This document shows, piece after piece, positions 8,902 to 19,848 of a stretch of DNA of 64,000 nt. The translations under genes and the position numbers were made by a program. Every line of letters starts with the position of its first letter. Positions within the stretch are counted from its first letter, which is position 1. The stretch is from Mycolicibacillus trivialis (lineage in GTDB: Bacteria; Actinomycetota; Actinomycetes; Mycobacteriales; Mycobacteriaceae). The DNA lies in assembly GCF_002102395.1 (NCBI RefSeq), contig NZ_LQPZ01000028.1, positions 62,001 to 126,000 on the forward strand, written 5' to 3'. The notes below the pieces were generated by a model, which did not search any database, was not told the DNA's origin, and saw only the letters and a program-made list of their open reading frames with translations.

Positions 8902-9837
8902 CTAGCTGCGCGCAGTGGCGCGGCGTTCCATCGCCTGTTTGTACAGCCGGCCCGCCCGGTACGACGACCGCACCAGCGGCCCCGACATCACCCCGGCGAA
9001 ACCGAGTTCCTCGGCGAACTGGGCGTGCTCGACGAACTCCTGCGGTTTGACCCACCGGTCGATGGGGTGGTGTCGTGGCGACGGCCGCAGGTACTGGGTG
9101 ATGGTGACCAGTTCGGCGCCCGCCTCGTAGAGGTCGGTCAGCGCGGACCGGATCTCCTCGGGCGTCTCGCCCATGCCCAGGATCAGGTTGCTCTTGGTGA
9201 CCAGGCCGAAGTCGCGGGCCTGGGTCAACACGTCGAGGCTGCGCTGGTAGTTGAACGCCGGGCGGATGATCTTGAAGATCCGCGGCACGGTCTCGACGTT
9301 GTGCGCCAACACCTCCGGGCGTGATTCGAACACCTCGGTGAGCAGGTCGGGTTTCCCGCTGAAGTCCGGGATCAGCAACTCCACCCCGGTCTCGGGGTTG
9401 AGCCGTTTGATCGCCCGCACCGTCTCGGCGTAGAGCCAGGCGCCCTCGTCGGGCAGGTCGTCGCGGGTCACCCCGGTGACGGTGGAGTAGCGCAACTCCA
9501 TCGTCTGCACGCTCTCGGCGACCCGGCGCGGCTCGTCGCGGTCGAGCTTCTTCGGCTTGCCGGTGTCGATCAGACAGAACGCGCAGCGCCGGGTGCAGAC
9601 CTCGCCGCCGATGAGGAACGTGGCTTCACGGTCCTCCCAGCATTCGTAGATGTTGGGGCAGCCGGCTTCCTCGCAGACGGTGTGCAGGCCCTCGCGGCGG
9701 ACCAGGCCCTTGAGATCGGTGTAGTTCGGGCCCATCTTGGCGCGGGTTTTGATCCACGACGGTTTGCGTTCGATCGGGGTCTGCGCGTTGCGTGCTTCCA
9801 GCCGGAGCAGTTTGCGGCCATCCGGAGCGACACTCAC
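8902..9837 (-). CDS. lipA: Lipoyl synthase (radical SAM)
   Basis: A 311-residue radical-SAM enzyme that inserts two sulfurs into the octanoyl group on lipoyl domains. The N-terminal auxiliary-cluster motif [12 protein letters not shown] and the radical-SAM motif CTRRCAFC (CxxxCxxC) are both complete, and the C-terminal RSSYRA serine motif is present. The start is GTG 9837, overlapping the lipB stop as GTGA. The gene acts directly after LipB, and DlaT encoded in the same run is its substrate. Confidence 0.97.
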   Translation of the reverse strand: MSVAPDGRKLLRLEARNAQTPIERKPSWIKTRAKMGPNYTDLKGLVRREGLHTVCEEAGCPNIYECWEDREATFLIGGEVCTRRCAFCLIDTGKPKKLDRDEPRRVAESVQTMELRYSTVTGVTRDDLPDEGAWLYAETVRAIKRLNPETGVELLIPDFSGKPDLLTEVFESRPEVLAHNVETVPRIFKIIRPAFNYQRSLDVLTQARDFGLVTKSNLILGMGETPEEIRSALTDLYEAGAELVTITQYLRPSPRHHPIDRWVKPQEFVEHAQFAEELGFAGVMSGPLVRSSYRAGRLYKQAMERRATARS

Positions 9838-10538
9838 GGGTTCGATGCTACGCGAGCCGTGGTCGGCGGCTGCCAGGTCAGGGGCAGCCGGCCGTCCAAC
9901 GCGTCGGCGACCGCGGCCGCGACCGGTGCGCGGACCTGCTCGACGGTGATCGCGCGGCCCGACTCCGCCGACAGGGACGTCACCCCGGCGTCGGTGATGC
10001 CGCACGGCACGATCGCCGAGTACGCGCCGAGGTCGCAGTCGCAGTTCAGGGAGAACCCGTGCAGGGTCGTGCCGTGGGAGACGCGCACCCCGATCGCGGC
10101 GATCTTGCGGGCCGGGCGTCCACCGCCGCCGGGGCACCACACCCCGGAACGGCCCTCCACCCGCATCGTCTCGACGCCCAGGTCGGCGCAGACCCGGATG
10201 AGGGCTTCCTCAAGGCGCCGAACGTAATTCACCACATCCAGCGGTTCGGCCAGCCCGATGATCGGGTAGCCGACCAGCTGGCCGGGGCCGTGCCAGGTGA
10301 TCTTGCCGCCCCGGTCGGTGTCGACGACGGGGGTCCCGTCCATCGGCCGCTCGTGCTCGAGGGTGCGCCGCCCGGCGGTGTAGACCGCCGGGTGTTCGAG
10401 CAGCAGCATGGTGTCCGGGCCGCCGGCCACCCGAGCGTCGAGCAACTCGCGCTGCAACTGCCACGCCGCGTGGTAGTCGACGGTGCCGAGTTGCCGGACG
10501 GTCAGCGCCGCGGTCTGCGATCGGATCGAGGTGGCCAC
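9834..10538 (-). CDS. lipB: Octanoyl-[ACP]:protein N-octanoyltransferase
   Basis: A 234-residue LipB that moves octanoate from acyl carrier protein to the lipoyl-domain lysine. It shows the substrate motif [16 protein letters not shown], the active-site lysine in [10 protein letters not shown], and the catalytic cysteine in IVPCGI. GTG 10538 is preferred because ATSIRS...VRQLGTVDY matches LipB N-termini. GTG 10562, which overlaps the epimerase stop as GTGA, is the alternative and would add eight residues. Confidence 0.94.
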   Translation of the reverse strand: MATSIRSQTAALTVRQLGTVDYHAAWQLQRELLDARVAGGPDTMLLLEHPAVYTAGRRTLEHERPMDGTPVVDTDRGGKITWHGPGQLVGYPIIGLAEPLDVVNYVRRLEEALIRVCADLGVETMRVEGRSGVWCPGGGGRPARKIAAIGVRVSHGTTLHGFSLNCDCDLGAYSAIVPCGITDAGVTSLSAESGRAITVEQVRAPVAAAVADALDGRLPLTWQPPTTARVASNP

Positions 10539-10558
10539 GTCAGTGACGTTACCCGGGG

Positions 10559-11461
10559 TCACTGCCGGGCGTTGGCGTAGCTCAGCGCCTCGCCGATGGT
10601 GTTGTGTTGGAACTGGAAACCGGCCCGCTCCAACGCCGCCGGGATGACCCGCTGGCCGACGAGCAACCCTTCGTCGGCGAACTCACCGAGGGCGGCGCGC
10701 ACCGCGAAACCGGGCAGCGCCAGTCGGGTCGGCCGGTTCACCGACCGGCCGAGCGCGTCGGTGAACTCGGCGTTGGTGACCGGTGCGGGGCCGGTGAAGT
10801 TCACCGGCCCGGCCAGTTCCTCGTGCGAGAGTGCGAACAACACCGCGCGCACCTGGTCCTCCAGGCTGATCCAGGACATGTACTGGCGGCCGTTGCCGAG
10901 CCGGCCACCGGCTCCCAGCCCGAACAGCAGCCGCAGCGGTTTGAGGGCCCCGCCGGAGGGGGCCAGCACCAAACCCGTGCGGGCCAGCACCACCCGCGCG
11001 CCCGCCGCGTTGGCCGCGCCGGTCGCGGCCTCCCAGTCCTGGCAGAGCTGGGCGAGGAAGCCTGCTCCGGCCGGGCCGGTCTCGTCGACCGCCCGGTTGC
11101 GGGTGTTGCCGTAGTAGCCGACGGCGCTGGCGTTGACCAGCACGCCGACCCCGGATTCGGCCACCGCGGCGGCCAGCACCTCGGTCGGGGTGATCCGGCT
11201 GTCGCGCAGTTGCTGTTTGAAGCTACCCGACCATCGGCGCCGGTTGATGTTGATGCCGCACAGGTTGACCACCGCGTCGACGTCGGCCAGCGCCGCACTG
11301 TCGAGCTCGCCACTGTCGGGGTTCCAGTACAGCTCGTCGGAGTTGGCCGGCGGCCGCCGCACGATGCGCACCACGTGTTGGTCGGCGGAGCGCAGCGCGG
11401 CGACCAGGGCCGTGCCGATCAGCCCCGAGGAGCCCGCGATGGCGATGACCGCGTCGGACAC
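10559..11461 (-). CDS. TIGR01777-type NAD(P)-dependent epimerase
   Basis: A 300-residue Rossmann-fold protein with [17 protein letters not shown] at residues 7-23 (GxxGxxG-type dinucleotide site) and [19 protein letters not shown] carrying the YxG segment typical of the SulA/TIGR01777 epimerase group. It lacks a classical SDR YxxxK catalytic pair. Function is unknown; its fixed place between dlaT and lipB in mycobacteria suggests a link with lipoate metabolism, but that is inference. Only 4 nt separate it from dlaT. Confidence 0.85.
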   Translation of the reverse strand: MSDAVIAIAGSSGLIGTALVAALRSADQHVVRIVRRPPANSDELYWNPDSGELDSAALADVDAVVNLCGININRRRWSGSFKQQLRDSRITPTEVLAAAVAESGVGVLVNASAVGYYGNTRNRAVDETGPAGAGFLAQLCQDWEAATGAANAAGARVVLARTGLVLAPSGGALKPLRLLFGLGAGGRLGNGRQYMSWISLEDQVRAVLFALSHEELAGPVNFTGPAPVTNAEFTDALGRSVNRPTRLALPGFAVRAALGEFADEGLLVGQRVIPAALERAGFQFQHNTIGEALSYANARQ

Positions 11462-11465
11462 GTCG

Positions 11466-13253
11466 TCAAAGCCCCAGGTCGGCCTCGAACGCCCCTTCTT
11501 CGAGCCGCTGTTTGACGGTGGTGAGGAACCGGCCGGCGTCGGCGCCGTCGATGAGGCGGTGGTCGTAGGTCAGCGGCAGGTAGCAGACCGACCGCACACC
11601 GATCGACTCGTTGCCGGAATCGTCGACGATGACCCGCGGGCGTTTGACGATCGCTCCGGTCCCCAGCATCGCCGCCTGCGGCGGCACCAGGATCGGGGTG
11701 TCCATCAGGGCGCCCTGGCTGCCGATGTTGGTGATCGTGAACGTGCCGCCGGACAGTTCGTCGGGCCGCAGGTTGTTCGACCGGGCCCGTGAAGCGAGGT
11801 CGGCGATGGCCCGGGCCAGCCCGCCCAGCGACAGGTCACCGGCATTGTGGATCACCGGGGACAGCAGCCCCTGCTCGGTGTCGACCGCGATACCGAGGTG
11901 CTCGGCGTCGTAGTAGGTGATCTCGTTGGTGTCCTCGTTGTAGCTGGCGTTGACGTTCGGGTGGGACTTCAACGCGTCGATCACCGCGCGGGCGATGAAC
12001 GGCAGGTAGGTGAGGTTGACGCCCTCCCGTTCGGCGAAGTCGGCCTTGGCGCGGGCGCGCAGCGACACCACCCGGGTCATGTCGACCTCATGGGTTTGGG
12101 TGAGCTGCGCGGTGGCCTGCAACGACTCGCGGGTCTTCTTCGCGGTGAGTTTCCGGATCCGGTTGGCCTTCTTGGTGGTACCGCGCAGGTGGGCCAGTGC
12201 GGGCGCCGGCTGCGGGGGAGCGGGCTGCGCGGCCGACGGCCGCGACGGCGCGGGCTCGGCGGCGGGCTGTTTCTGCCGTTCGGCGGCCTCGAGTACGTCC
12301 TGCTTGCGGATGCGCCCGCCCACGCCGGTGCCCTTCACCTGGCTGAGATCGACGTCGTTGTCGGTGGCCAGCTTGCGCACCAGCGGGGTGACGTAGGGAA
12401 CGCCGGACTGCGGGGTGCCGGCGGACTTCTTCGCCTGCGGCTCTGCCGGTTCGGGTTTCGGCTCCGGCTTCGGCTCGGGTGCGCGCTTCTGCTCGGGCTC
12501 GGGTTCGGGTTCGGGTTCCGGCTCGGGCTCAGGCTCAGGCTTGGGTTCGGGTTTCGGTTCGGGCTTCGCGCTCTCGCGGTCGCCACCCCCGGCACCGCCG
12601 GAGCCGACGCGGGCCAGTTCACCGCCGACCTCGACGGTGTCGTCCTCCTCGGCGGTGATCGACAGCAGCACCCCGGCGACCGGCGAGGGGATCTCGGTGT
12701 CGACCTTGTCGGTGGAGACCTCGACCAGCGGCTCGTCCACCTGGACCGGGTCGCCGACCTGCTTCAGCCAGCGGGTCACGGTGCCCTCGGTGACCGATTC
12801 GCCCAACTCCGGCATCACCACCGACTGGCCCTCGTCACCGGACTGGCCGCCGGACGAGTCCCCGGCGTCCGATGAGCTGTCCGCGGCGGGCTGCTCCTCG
12901 CGCTCGCCGGAGTCGGCGGTGTCGGAGTCAGCGGAGTCAGCGGAGTCAGCGGTGTCGGAGTCGTCCTGGCCGCCGCTGTCGGCGTCGTGGTCGTCGTCGC
13001 CGCCGGTGTCCTCACCGGACTCGCTGATCACCGCGAGATCACCGCCGACCTCGACGGTGTCGTCCTCCTCGGCGATGATCCGGGTCAAAACGCCGGCCGC
13101 GGGTGAGGGGATCTCGGTGTCGACCTTGTCGGTGGAGACCTCCAGGAGCGGCTCGTCGACCTCGACGGTGTCGCCCTCCTTCTTGAGCCACCGGGTGACG
13201 GTGCCCTCGGTGACGCTCTCGCCGAGTGCCGGCATCTGCACGGAGAAGGACAT
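11466..13253 (-). CDS. dlaT: Dihydrolipoamide acyltransferase (E2), two lipoyl domains
   Basis: A 595-residue E2 component, in mycobacteria shared by pyruvate dehydrogenase and the peroxynitrite reductase system. Two lipoyl domains carry Lys43 and Lys183 in identical [14 protein letters not shown] contexts. They are joined by an Asp/Ser/Ala linker (about 80-143) and followed by a Glu-Pro repeat linker. The peripheral-subunit-binding domain ([20 protein letters not shown]) and the catalytic domain with [13 protein letters not shown] (HxxxDG) follow. The start is ATG 13253 with GGAG just upstream. It heads the run to the epimerase, lipB and lipA, placing the lipoylated substrate with its modifying enzymes. 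Confidence 0.96.
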   Translation of the reverse strand: MSFSVQMPALGESVTEGTVTRWLKKEGDTVEVDEPLLEVSTDKVDTEIPSPAAGVLTRIIAEEDDTVEVGGDLAVISESGEDTGGDDDHDADSGGQDDSDTADSADSADSDTADSGEREEQPAADSSSDAGDSSGGQSGDEGQSVVMPELGESVTEGTVTRWLKQVGDPVQVDEPLVEVSTDKVDTEIPSPVAGVLLSITAEEDDTVEVGGELARVGSGGAGGGDRESAKPEPKPEPKPEPEPEPEPEPEPEPEQKRAPEPKPEPKPEPAEPQAKKSAGTPQSGVPYVTPLVRKLATDNDVDLSQVKGTGVGGRIRKQDVLEAAERQKQPAAEPAPSRPSAAQPAPPQPAPALAHLRGTTKKANRIRKLTAKKTRESLQATAQLTQTHEVDMTRVVSLRARAKADFAEREGVNLTYLPFIARAVIDALKSHPNVNASYNEDTNEITYYDAEHLGIAVDTEQGLLSPVIHNAGDLSLGGLARAIADLASRARSNNLRPDELSGGTFTITNIGSQGALMDTPILVPPQAAMLGTGAIVKRPRVIVDDSGNESIGVRSVCYLPLTYDHRLIDGADAGRFLTTVKQRLEEGAFEADLGL

Positions 13254-13431
13254 CGTCTTGACTCCTCGATCGGTCGGCTGAACACAGGTTCGACCTCTGG
13301 CTTACCACAGCGCTGTGAATCCGGGCGGAAACTGAGGTCGTTTCTGTCGACCATCCTGTCACTGCCGTCCCAACGCGCCACGGCGGGGCGGCGAACCCGG
13401 CCCTCCGTCGGCGCCGATTTGGACGACACTG

Positions 13432-13448
13432 TTGAAAACGGTTTTCAA
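13432..13448. promoter_or_regulatory. Zur-like palindrome upstream of the PPE gene
   Basis: TTGAAAACGGTTTTCAA is a 17-bp palindrome perfect except for its centre, and it contains TGAAAA-n3-TTTTCA, the core of actinobacterial Zur (FurB) boxes. It lies 65 nt upstream of the PPE start and about 180 nt upstream of the divergent dlaT. A TACCGT -10 candidate at 13466-13471 would put the palindrome over the -35 region, as expected for a repressor. Confidence 0.65.
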
Positions 13449-13476
13449 ATCAGCCGCCGAGCGGTTACCGTAATCC

Positions 13477-13494
13477 TTGTCGACAACGATTGTC
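13477..13494. promoter_or_regulatory. Second palindromic site between Zur-like box and PPE start
   Basis: Two overlapping palindromes occur: TTGTCGACAA (13477-13486, perfect) and GACAACGATTGTC (13482-13494, GACAA-n3-TTGTC). They fall between two candidate -10 boxes (TACCGT 13466-13471 and TATCGT 13497-13502), so they could be a weaker second metalloregulator site. This is weaker than the first box. Confidence 0.4.
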
Positions 13495-13513
13495 ATTATC
13501 GTCGGGAGGGTGG

Positions 13514-14971
13514 ATGACGGCGCCGGTCTGGATGGCTCTGCCGCCGGAAGTGCATTCCGGTGCGCTGAGCAGCGGTCCCGGCCCGGCCGCACTGGAGGCC
13601 GCGGCCGGTGCCTGGTCGACGCTGAGCGCGGAATACGCCGGTGCCGCAGGTGAGCTGACCGCACTGCTCGGCGCCACCGCAGCCGGCGCCTGGCAGGGCC
13701 CTTCCGCCGCACGCTATCTCGCCGCGCACGTGCCCTACCTGGCTTGGCTGGCGCAGGCCAGCTCCGATGCCGCGGGCGCCGCCGCCCAGCACCACACCGC
13801 GGCCGCCGCCTACACCACCGCGCTCGCCGGAATGCCGACGCTGGCCGAACTCGCCGCAAACCACGCCGTGCACGGCGTGCTGGTGGCCACCAACTTCTTC
13901 GGCATCAACACCGTCCCGATCGCCCTGAACGAAGCCGACTACGTCCGGATGTGGATCCAGGCCGCCACCGTCATGACCGCCTACGACGCCACCAGCACCG
14001 GCGCGCTGGTCGCCACCCCGCAGACCGCACCGGCGCCCCGGATCCTCACCACCGAGCACAGCGGTGACCACGACCACGACCATGGCGACGGCGCCCACGA
14101 TGGGGAACTCAACCCCACCGACCCGCAGTGGTGGACCGAGGTCGGCTCCGAACAGCTCAAGAACTTCCAGTTGCTGCTCACCGATCTGTTCACCAACCCC
14201 TCGGCGCTGCTGACCGATCTGCCGATGGTGATGGCGGACCTGACCTTCCATGCCAGTCAGTTGCTTTCCACCGCACTGCAGTTCGCCCCGGCGCTGCTCC
14301 AGCCGGCGCTCATGCTGTCGATCGCGAGCCTGGGCGGGCTGGCCGGGCTCGCCGGACTGGCCGGCGTCGCCACCGCACCGGCGCCGACCCCGGCACCGAC
14401 CGCGTTGCCCGGCACCGAATCCGCCCCGCTGCGGGTACCCGCACCGGTGGCCGCCGGCGCACCGGGTGCCGCCCCGGCACCCGCCCCCGCGGCCCCCGCG
14501 TCGCCGGCCCCGGCTCCCGCACCGGCACCCGCTCCGGCCGCCGCGCCACCGCCGGCGACCGGCGCCGAAGCGGTCGGGTTCGCCGTACCCGGCGGCGACG
14601 GCGGCCCCACGCTGGGCCCGGCGGTGCGGGTGGCCGCGCAAGCCCGCCTCCGTGCCCCCGGGATCGGCACCCCGGTGGCGGAAGCGAGTGCCGCGGCCGC
14701 GCGCCGGGCGGCCCGCGGCCGCCGCAACCGGCGCTCCACCGACACCGACCGCGGCCGTGAGCCGATGCGGATGAGCGCCGAAGCCGACAGCGCCGACACC
14801 GTCGCGGCCGTCTCCGACGAGGGGGCCGGCGCGATCGGCTTCGCCGGCACCGCGCAGCGCGGAGAGCGCCGAACGGCGGCCGGGCTGGCCACCCTCGACG
14901 CCGACGACTTCGGTCGCGGACCGGCCGTCCCGATGGTGCCGGCCGGTTGGGAGCCGACCGACCGGCGGTGA
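13514..14971 (+). CDS. PPE family protein, PPW subfamily, with His-rich loop
   Basis: A 485-residue PPE protein. The N-terminal domain (about 1-175) has PPE at residues 10-12 and the WQG turn at 60-62. Between it and the middle region lies [16 protein letters not shown] (181-196), with His182, 186, 188, 190 and 195, a likely metal-binding loop. An Ala/Pro-rich stretch follows. The C-terminus has GFAGT and PMVPAGW (PxxPxxW, 473-479), which define the PPE-PPW group. ATG 13514 has GGAGGG 5 nt upstream. PPE proteins pair with PE proteins and leave by ESX systems, but no PE or ESX gene is adjacent. A Zur-like box precedes it. It occupies the place I recall for ephD (Rv2214c) in M. tuberculosis. 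Confidence 0.88.
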   Translation: MTAPVWMALPPEVHSGALSSGPGPAALEAAAGAWSTLSAEYAGAAGELTALLGATAAGAWQGPSAARYLAAHVPYLAWLAQASSDAAGAAAQHHTAAAAYTTALAGMPTLAELAANHAVHGVLVATNFFGINTVPIALNEADYVRMWIQAATVMTAYDATSTGALVATPQTAPAPRILTTEHSGDHDHDHGDGAHDGELNPTDPQWWTEVGSEQLKNFQLLLTDLFTNPSALLTDLPMVMADLTFHASQLLSTALQFAPALLQPALMLSIASLGGLAGLAGLAGVATAPAPTPAPTALPGTESAPLRVPAPVAAGAPGAAPAPAPAAPASPAPAPAPAPAPAAAPPPATGAEAVGFAVPGGDGGPTLGPAVRVAAQARLRAPGIGTPVAEASAAAARRAARGRRNRRSTDTDRGREPMRMSAEADSADTVAAVSDEGAGAIGFAGTAQRGERRTAAGLATLDADDFGRGPAVPMVPAGWEPTDRR

Positions 14972-14975
14972 CCGG

Positions 14976-16508
14976 TCAGCCGTGGGCGGCGATGTCCTCC
15001 AGCGCGGCGATCATGGTGCGGGTCGGCACGCCGGTGCCGCCCTTGGGGGTGTAGGCCCAGGGGCTGCCGCTGTTGTACGCCGGGCCCGCCACGTCGATGT
15101 GCGCCCACTGCACGTCCTCGGCGACGAACTCCCGCAGGAACACCCCGGCCACCGACATCCCGGCGAACCGCTGACCGCTGACGTTGGCCAAATCGGCCAC
15201 CGTGGATTTCAGCTCCTCGCGCAGTTCGTCGGGCAGCGGCATCGGCCACCCGTTCTCGCCGACGGCCTGCGAGATCGCCGCGACCCGGTCCCGGAACTCC
15301 TCGCTGCCCATCACCCCGGGGGTGCGGGTGCCCAGCGCGACGGTCTGCGCGCCGGTCAGCGTCGAGGTCTCGATGAGGTAGTCCGGGTCGTCCTCGCAGG
15401 CCCGCACGATCGCATCGGCCAGCACCAGCCGGCCCTCCGCGTCGGTGTTGAGCACCTCCACGGTGGTGCCGCCGTACTGGGTCAGCACGTCACCGGGGCG
15501 CTGCGCGGTCGACGACGGCATGTTCTCGGCCATCGGCACCGTGGCGATGACGTCGATCGGCAACTGCAGGCGCGCGGCCAGCACCACGGTCGCGATCACC
15601 GCGGCCGCCCCGGCCATGTCGGAGGTCATGTGGTGCATGTTGGCGGCCGGCTTGATCGAGATGCCACCGGTGTCGAAGGTGATCCCCTTACCGACCAGCG
15701 CGACCCGCTTGGGCTTGGTGCCGGTCGGCGGCCGGTGGATCAACCGCACCAGCCGCGGCGGCCGCGACGAGCCCTGCCCGACCCCGATCACCCCGCCGTA
15801 ACCGGCGTCGGCCAGCGCCGTCTCGTCGAGCACCTCGACCTCGAGGCCGGCGTCCTCGGCCAGGGCAGCGGCCCGCCGGGCGAACTCGGCCGGGTACAGG
15901 TGGCTGGGCGGGGTGTTGACGAAGTCGCGGGCGGTGGCCACCGCGGTCGCCACGGCGGTGGCGTGCTCGGCTTCCCGTTGTGCGCTGCTCGCCGCCGACA
16001 GCGCCGTGATCGCGCCCAGCCCGGCGTCCTTGGGGGCGGTCTTGTCGCTGCGGAAATCGGTGAACCGGTAGGCGCCCAGGATCAGCCCCTCCACCGCGGC
16101 GCCGACCACCCCGGTGCCGGGGAGCCCGGACAGGGTGGTGATCACCGAGGCGGCGCCGTTGAGCGCCCGGGCAGCGGTGCCTGCGGCGCGGCGCACCGCG
16201 TCGGGGGACCAGGCGTCGCGCGACTCGCCCAGGCCGACGGTGAGCACGCTGCCCGCCGGCAGCGACGCCACCACCAGCCGATGCACCTGGTCGGTCGCAC
16301 CGGTGGCGCCCAGCGCGCGCAGACCGGTCTCGATCTCGCTCACGGCCTCCGCGGCCAGCGCGGGCTCGGTCGCGGCCAGCGCGGCCCGGTCGTCGTCGCT
16401 GACGACGGGCACGATCAGCACGGCGGCGGCGGTGGAATCGTCGGCACCATCCGGCAGTTCGGCGGCGACGGAGACGGTGGGGGACTGGTAACCGGAATCG
16501 ATGCTCAC
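14976..16508 (-). CDS. pepB: Cytosolic leucyl aminopeptidase (M17)
   Basis: A 510-residue M17 aminopeptidase that releases N-terminal residues as a hexamer with two metal ions. The C-terminal catalytic domain contains the signature [14 protein letters not shown] and the upstream metal/catalytic segments [15 protein letters not shown] and SDMAGAAAV. The frame is open to 17171, but GTG 16508 ([10 protein letters not shown]) is the right start: it lies 8 nt after TAGGGT (16517-16522) and upstream codons overlap the cyclase gene. It converges with the PPE gene, with 4 nt between stops. Confidence 0.94.
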   Translation of the reverse strand: MSIDSGYQSPTVSVAAELPDGADDSTAAAVLIVPVVSDDDRAALAATEPALAAEAVSEIETGLRALGATGATDQVHRLVVASLPAGSVLTVGLGESRDAWSPDAVRRAAGTAARALNGAASVITTLSGLPGTGVVGAAVEGLILGAYRFTDFRSDKTAPKDAGLGAITALSAASSAQREAEHATAVATAVATARDFVNTPPSHLYPAEFARRAAALAEDAGLEVEVLDETALADAGYGGVIGVGQGSSRPPRLVRLIHRPPTGTKPKRVALVGKGITFDTGGISIKPAANMHHMTSDMAGAAAVIATVVLAARLQLPIDVIATVPMAENMPSSTAQRPGDVLTQYGGTTVEVLNTDAEGRLVLADAIVRACEDDPDYLIETSTLTGAQTVALGTRTPGVMGSEEFRDRVAAISQAVGENGWPMPLPDELREELKSTVADLANVSGQRFAGMSVAGVFLREFVAEDVQWAHIDVAGPAYNSGSPWAYTPKGGTGVPTRTMIAALEDIAAHG

Positions 16509-16519
16509 GGAGACCCACC

Positions 16520-17587
16520 CTATCGAGTGCTGGCGCGCCCCAGCTCGTATGCCGCGATGGGCCCGTCGAAGCCCTTGAGGGTCAATGGGTCCAGCGCCCG
16601 GGCCGGCCAATCGGGCAGCAGCACGCGCAGGTTCTCGGCGACCAGGATCTGGCTCGGGTCGGCGGCGGAGACCAGCCGCGCGGCCAGGTTGACCGGGTTG
16701 CCGAAGTAATCGCCGTTGACCGCCAGGATCTCGCCGTAGCCCAACCCGGCGCGCACCCGCACCCCGGCCTCGATCGCCCTGGGGTGATCGACCAGATCGA
16801 TCGCCGCGCTGACCAGCAGGTCCGGGGTGGCACTCACCCACATCACGGCGTCGCCGATGAATTTCACCACCCGTCCGCCCGCCGCGTGCACCGCATCGGT
16901 CACCGTGGCCACGAAGCCGGTCACCAGCTCGGTCAACTCGACCGGGGACAACAGTCGGGTCAGCGCGGTGAACCCGGACAGGTCGGTGAACCCGACCCCG
17001 CAGACCAGGCTCAGTGTCGGCCCGCCGCCGAGATCCTCCAGGAAGGTGCGGGCGCTGACCAGATGGTGGCGGTGGATGGTGTCGATCAGCGCCCCCACCC
17101 GCGGAATGAACTCCGCGGCCGCCCGCCAGGCCTGCGCCGTGGTGAGCTCGTCGCCGCTGTGGTCGAGCCACACGTCGGGCCGGGCCGCCCGGATCATCGA
17201 CGACTCGGCCTCGGCCAACCGCGCCATCGTCACCCCCAGCACCCGCAGGAACCCCTCGGCGAGGTAGCCGAGCTGGTCGCGCATCGCCACGCAGGTGCCC
17301 AACGCATCGACATCGGCCCGGCTCAGCGTGGGTGCGTCCGCATCCTCGAGACGCAGACCGAGCATCGTCCAGGTGCGCTCGAGTTCGCCGACCGTCACCC
17401 CCAGCGTGGCCGCGGCGTCCCGCAGGTTGAACCGGGGCGGTCCCGACCAGCCCAGCGCGTCGCCGGCCAGCCCGAACAGCCGGCCGCGCCGTTCAGCGTC
17501 GGCCATCTCCTCGGCGGTGAAACCCAGCGCGCCGAGGTAGGCGACCAGCGCCGCGCGCCGCTCGCCGGAGTGTCGGGGACCGGTCAT
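16520..17587 (-). CDS. Class III adenylate cyclase with N-terminal regulatory domain
   Basis: A 355-residue protein. Residues 1 to about 185 form a helical regulatory domain; the C-terminal cyclase homology domain starts at [14 protein letters not shown] (metal Asp). It continues with [16 protein letters not shown] (substrate-specifying Lys, second metal Asp) and [14 protein letters not shown] (transition-state Asn and Arg), so all catalytic residues appear present. The layout and position match M. tuberculosis Rv2212, a cyclase reported to respond to pH and fatty acids. It is divergent from gcvT with 31 bp between starts. ATG 17587 is the start; the frame extends upstream without homology. 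Confidence 0.9.
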   Translation of the reverse strand: MTGPRHSGERRAALVAYLGALGFTAEEMADAERRGRLFGLAGDALGWSGPPRFNLRDAAATLGVTVGELERTWTMLGLRLEDADAPTLSRADVDALGTCVAMRDQLGYLAEGFLRVLGVTMARLAEAESSMIRAARPDVWLDHSGDELTTAQAWRAAAEFIPRVGALIDTIHRHHLVSARTFLEDLGGGPTLSLVCGVGFTDLSGFTALTRLLSPVELTELVTGFVATVTDAVHAAGGRVVKFIGDAVMWVSATPDLLVSAAIDLVDHPRAIEAGVRVRAGLGYGEILAVNGDYFGNPVNLAARLVSAADPSQILVAENLRVLLPDWPARALDPLTLKGFDGPIAAYELGRASTR

Positions 17588-17604
17588 CGTCTCAGTCTGC
17601 CGAT

Positions 17605-17610
17605 TAGGGT
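17605..17610 (+). promoter_or_regulatory. Leaderless -10 box of gcvT
   Basis: TAGGGT ends 8 nt before GTG 17619 within the 31-bp divergent spacer. Confidence 0.45.
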
Positions 17611-17618
17611 GGTTCGGT

Positions 17619-18713
17619 GTGAGCGAACTGCAACACGGACCACTGGAAGCCCGCCACCGCGAACTCGGAGCCACCTTCGGTGAATTCGGCGGCTGGTCGA
17701 TGCCGGTATCCTTCGCGGGCACCGTCGCCGAACACAACGCGACCCGCACCACCGTCGGACTCTTCGATGTCAGCCACCTCGGCAAGGCCACCGTGCGCGG
17801 GCCCGGCGCCGCGGCGTTCGTCAACACCGCCTTCACCAACGACCTGTCCAAGATCGGACCCGGGCAGGCTCAATACACGTTGTGCTGCAACGAATCCGGC
17901 GGAGTCATCGACGATCTCATCGCCTACCGCGTCGCCGACGACGAGATTTTCCTGGTCCCCAACGCCGCCAACATCGGCGCCGTGATCGGCGCGCTCAGCG
18001 ACGCCGCTCCGGCCGGGATCACCGTCACCGACGAGCACCGCAGCATGGCGGTGCTCGCGGTCCAGGGGCCACAGGCGCCGGCGGTGATCGAGGAGCTGGG
18101 CCTGCCGACCGAGATGGACTACATGGCGTTCGTCGACACCAGTTACCGGGGTGCGCCGGTGCGGGTGTGCCGCAGCGGCTACACCGGCGAGCAGGGCTAC
18201 GAACTGTTCCCGGCCTGGGAGTCGGCCCAGCCGCTGTTCGACGCGTTGCTGAACGCCGTGGAGGCCCGCGAGGGTGCGCCGGCCGGGCTGGGCGCCCGTG
18301 ACACGCTGCGCACCGAGATGGGCTACCCGCTGCACGGCCACGAACTGTCCCTCGACATCTCCCCGGTGCAGGCCCGCTGCGGCTGGGCGGTGGGCTGGAA
18401 AAAGCCGCAGTTCTGGGGGCGGTCGGCGCTGCTGGCCGAGAAGGAGGCCGGACCGGCGCGGGTGGTGCGCGGGTTGCGGGCCGTGGACCGTGGGGTGCTG
18501 CGCGCCGGCCAGACGGTGCTCGACGGGGACACCCCGGTCGGGCAGACCACCTCGGGTACGTTCTCGCCGACCCTGCGGGCCGGGATCGCGCTGGCGCTGA
18601 TCGACACCGCCGCCGAGATCGCCGACGGCGCCCGGCTCACCGTCGACGTCCGGGGCCGCGCCTTGGCCTGCGAAGTCGTCCGGCCACCGTTCGTGACGCC
18701 AAAAACCCGTTGA
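17619..18713 (+). CDS. gcvT: Aminomethyltransferase, glycine cleavage T protein
   Basis: A 364-residue T-protein that transfers the methylene group from lipoylated H-protein to tetrahydrofolate and releases ammonia. It has the N-terminal [37 protein letters not shown], and the [12 protein letters not shown] folate-domain motif, and is of normal full length. Glycine cleavage depends on a lipoylated H-protein, which ties it functionally to lipA/lipB upstream. The other gcv genes are not in the window. The start is GTG 17619. Confidence 0.95.
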   Translation: MSELQHGPLEARHRELGATFGEFGGWSMPVSFAGTVAEHNATRTTVGLFDVSHLGKATVRGPGAAAFVNTAFTNDLSKIGPGQAQYTLCCNESGGVIDDLIAYRVADDEIFLVPNAANIGAVIGALSDAAPAGITVTDEHRSMAVLAVQGPQAPAVIEELGLPTEMDYMAFVDTSYRGAPVRVCRSGYTGEQGYELFPAWESAQPLFDALLNAVEAREGAPAGLGARDTLRTEMGYPLHGHELSLDISPVQARCGWAVGWKKPQFWGRSALLAEKEAGPARVVRGLRAVDRGVLRAGQTVLDGDTPVGQTTSGTFSPTLRAGIALALIDTAAEIADGARLTVDVRGRALACEVVRPPFVTPKTR

Positions 18714-18723
18714 GAGGCGGGGA

Positions 18724-18729
18724 TACAAT
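18724..18729 (+). promoter_or_regulatory. Leaderless -10 box of ilvE
   Basis: TACAAT, close to the consensus, ends 6 nt before ATG 18736. Transcription would start at the initiation codon; ilvE therefore has its own promoter although it lies 22 nt after gcvT. Confidence 0.6.
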
Positions 18730-18735
18730 CACCCC

Positions 18736-19839
18736 ATGAGCAGCGGCCCCGAGTTCACCGTCACGGTCAACCCGAACCCGACGGCCGATGCGGTCCGGGA
18801 ATCCATCCTGGCCGACCCCGGCTTCGGCAGATACCACACCGACCACATGGTGTCGATCGACTACACCGCCGAACGGGGCTGGCACGACGCCCGGGTGATC
18901 CCCTACGGCCCCATCGAACTCGACCCGTCGGCGATCGTGCTGCACTACGCCCAGGAGGTCTTCGAAGGGCTCAAGGCCTACCGCTGGGCGGACGGTTCGG
19001 TGGTGTCGTTCCGGCCGGAGGCCAACGCCGCCCGACTGCGATCGTCGTCGCGCCGGTTGGCCATCCCCGAACTGCCCGACGAGGTCTTCCTCGAATCGCT
19101 GCGGCAGCTGATCGCGGTGGACCGGCAGTGGGTGCCGCGGGCCGGCGGTGAGGAGTCCCTGTACCTGCGGCCGTTCGTCTTCGCCACCGAGCCGGGGCTG
19201 GGGGTGCGCCCGGCCCGCGAATACCGCTACCTGGTGCTGGGCTCACCGGCCGGCGCCTACTTCAAGGGCGGGATCAAACCGGTCAGCGTGTGGCTGTCCA
19301 CCGAGTACGTGCGGGCCTCCCCGGGCGGCACCGGTGCCGCGAAGTTCGGCGGCAACTACGCTGCGTCGCTGCTCGCCCAGGCGCAGGCCGCCGAGCAGGG
19401 CTGCGACCAGGTGGTCTGGCTGGACGCGACCGAACGGCGCTACATCGAAGAGATGGGCGGCATGAACCTGTTCTTCGTGTTCGGCAGCGGCGGGTCCGCG
19501 CGGCTGGTCACCCCGGAACTGTCCGGCTCCCTGCTGCCCGGCATCACCCGGGATTCGTTGCTGCAGCTGGCGGTCGACGCCGGCTTCAGCGTCGAGGAAC
19601 GCAAGATCGACGTCGACGAGTGGCAGAAGAAGACGCTGGCGGGGGAGATCACCGAGGTGTTCGCCTGCGGCACCGCCGCGGTCATCACCCCGGTCAGCCA
19701 CGTCAAATACGCCGACGGCGACTTCACCGTCGCCGACGGCGAGCCCGGCGAGGTGACGATGGCGTTGCGCGACACCCTCACCGGTATCCAGCGCGGCACC
19801 TTCGCCGACACCCACGGCTGGATGGCGCGGCTCAGCTGA
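18736..19839 (+). CDS. ilvE: Branched-chain amino acid aminotransferase
   Basis: A 367-residue class IV PLP aminotransferase catalysing the last step of Leu, Ile and Val synthesis. It carries [14 protein letters not shown] near the N-terminus, the PLP lysine region [18 protein letters not shown], and the signature [16 protein letters not shown]. Length and both ends match actinobacterial IlvE. In mycobacteria this enzyme also makes methionine from its keto acid. Convergent with cobS, 9 nt apart. Confidence 0.96.
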   Translation: MSSGPEFTVTVNPNPTADAVRESILADPGFGRYHTDHMVSIDYTAERGWHDARVIPYGPIELDPSAIVLHYAQEVFEGLKAYRWADGSVVSFRPEANAARLRSSSRRLAIPELPDEVFLESLRQLIAVDRQWVPRAGGEESLYLRPFVFATEPGLGVRPAREYRYLVLGSPAGAYFKGGIKPVSVWLSTEYVRASPGGTGAAKFGGNYAASLLAQAQAAEQGCDQVVWLDATERRYIEEMGGMNLFFVFGSGGSARLVTPELSGSLLPGITRDSLLQLAVDAGFSVEERKIDVDEWQKKTLAGEITEVFACGTAAVITPVSHVKYADGDFTVADGEPGEVTMALRDTLTGIQRGTFADTHGWMARLS

Positions 19840-19848
19840 CCGGTTCGC

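Noticed and set aside
12421..12600. A tandem-repeat element or CRISPR-like array
   Set aside because: The periodicity comes from Glu-Pro codons in the DlaT linker; there are no spacers and the frame is intact.
14976..17171. A single 731-residue protein joining the cyclase region and pepB
   Set aside because: The upstream part is out of frame with the cyclase and has no homology; pepB begins at GTG 16508 after a -10 box.
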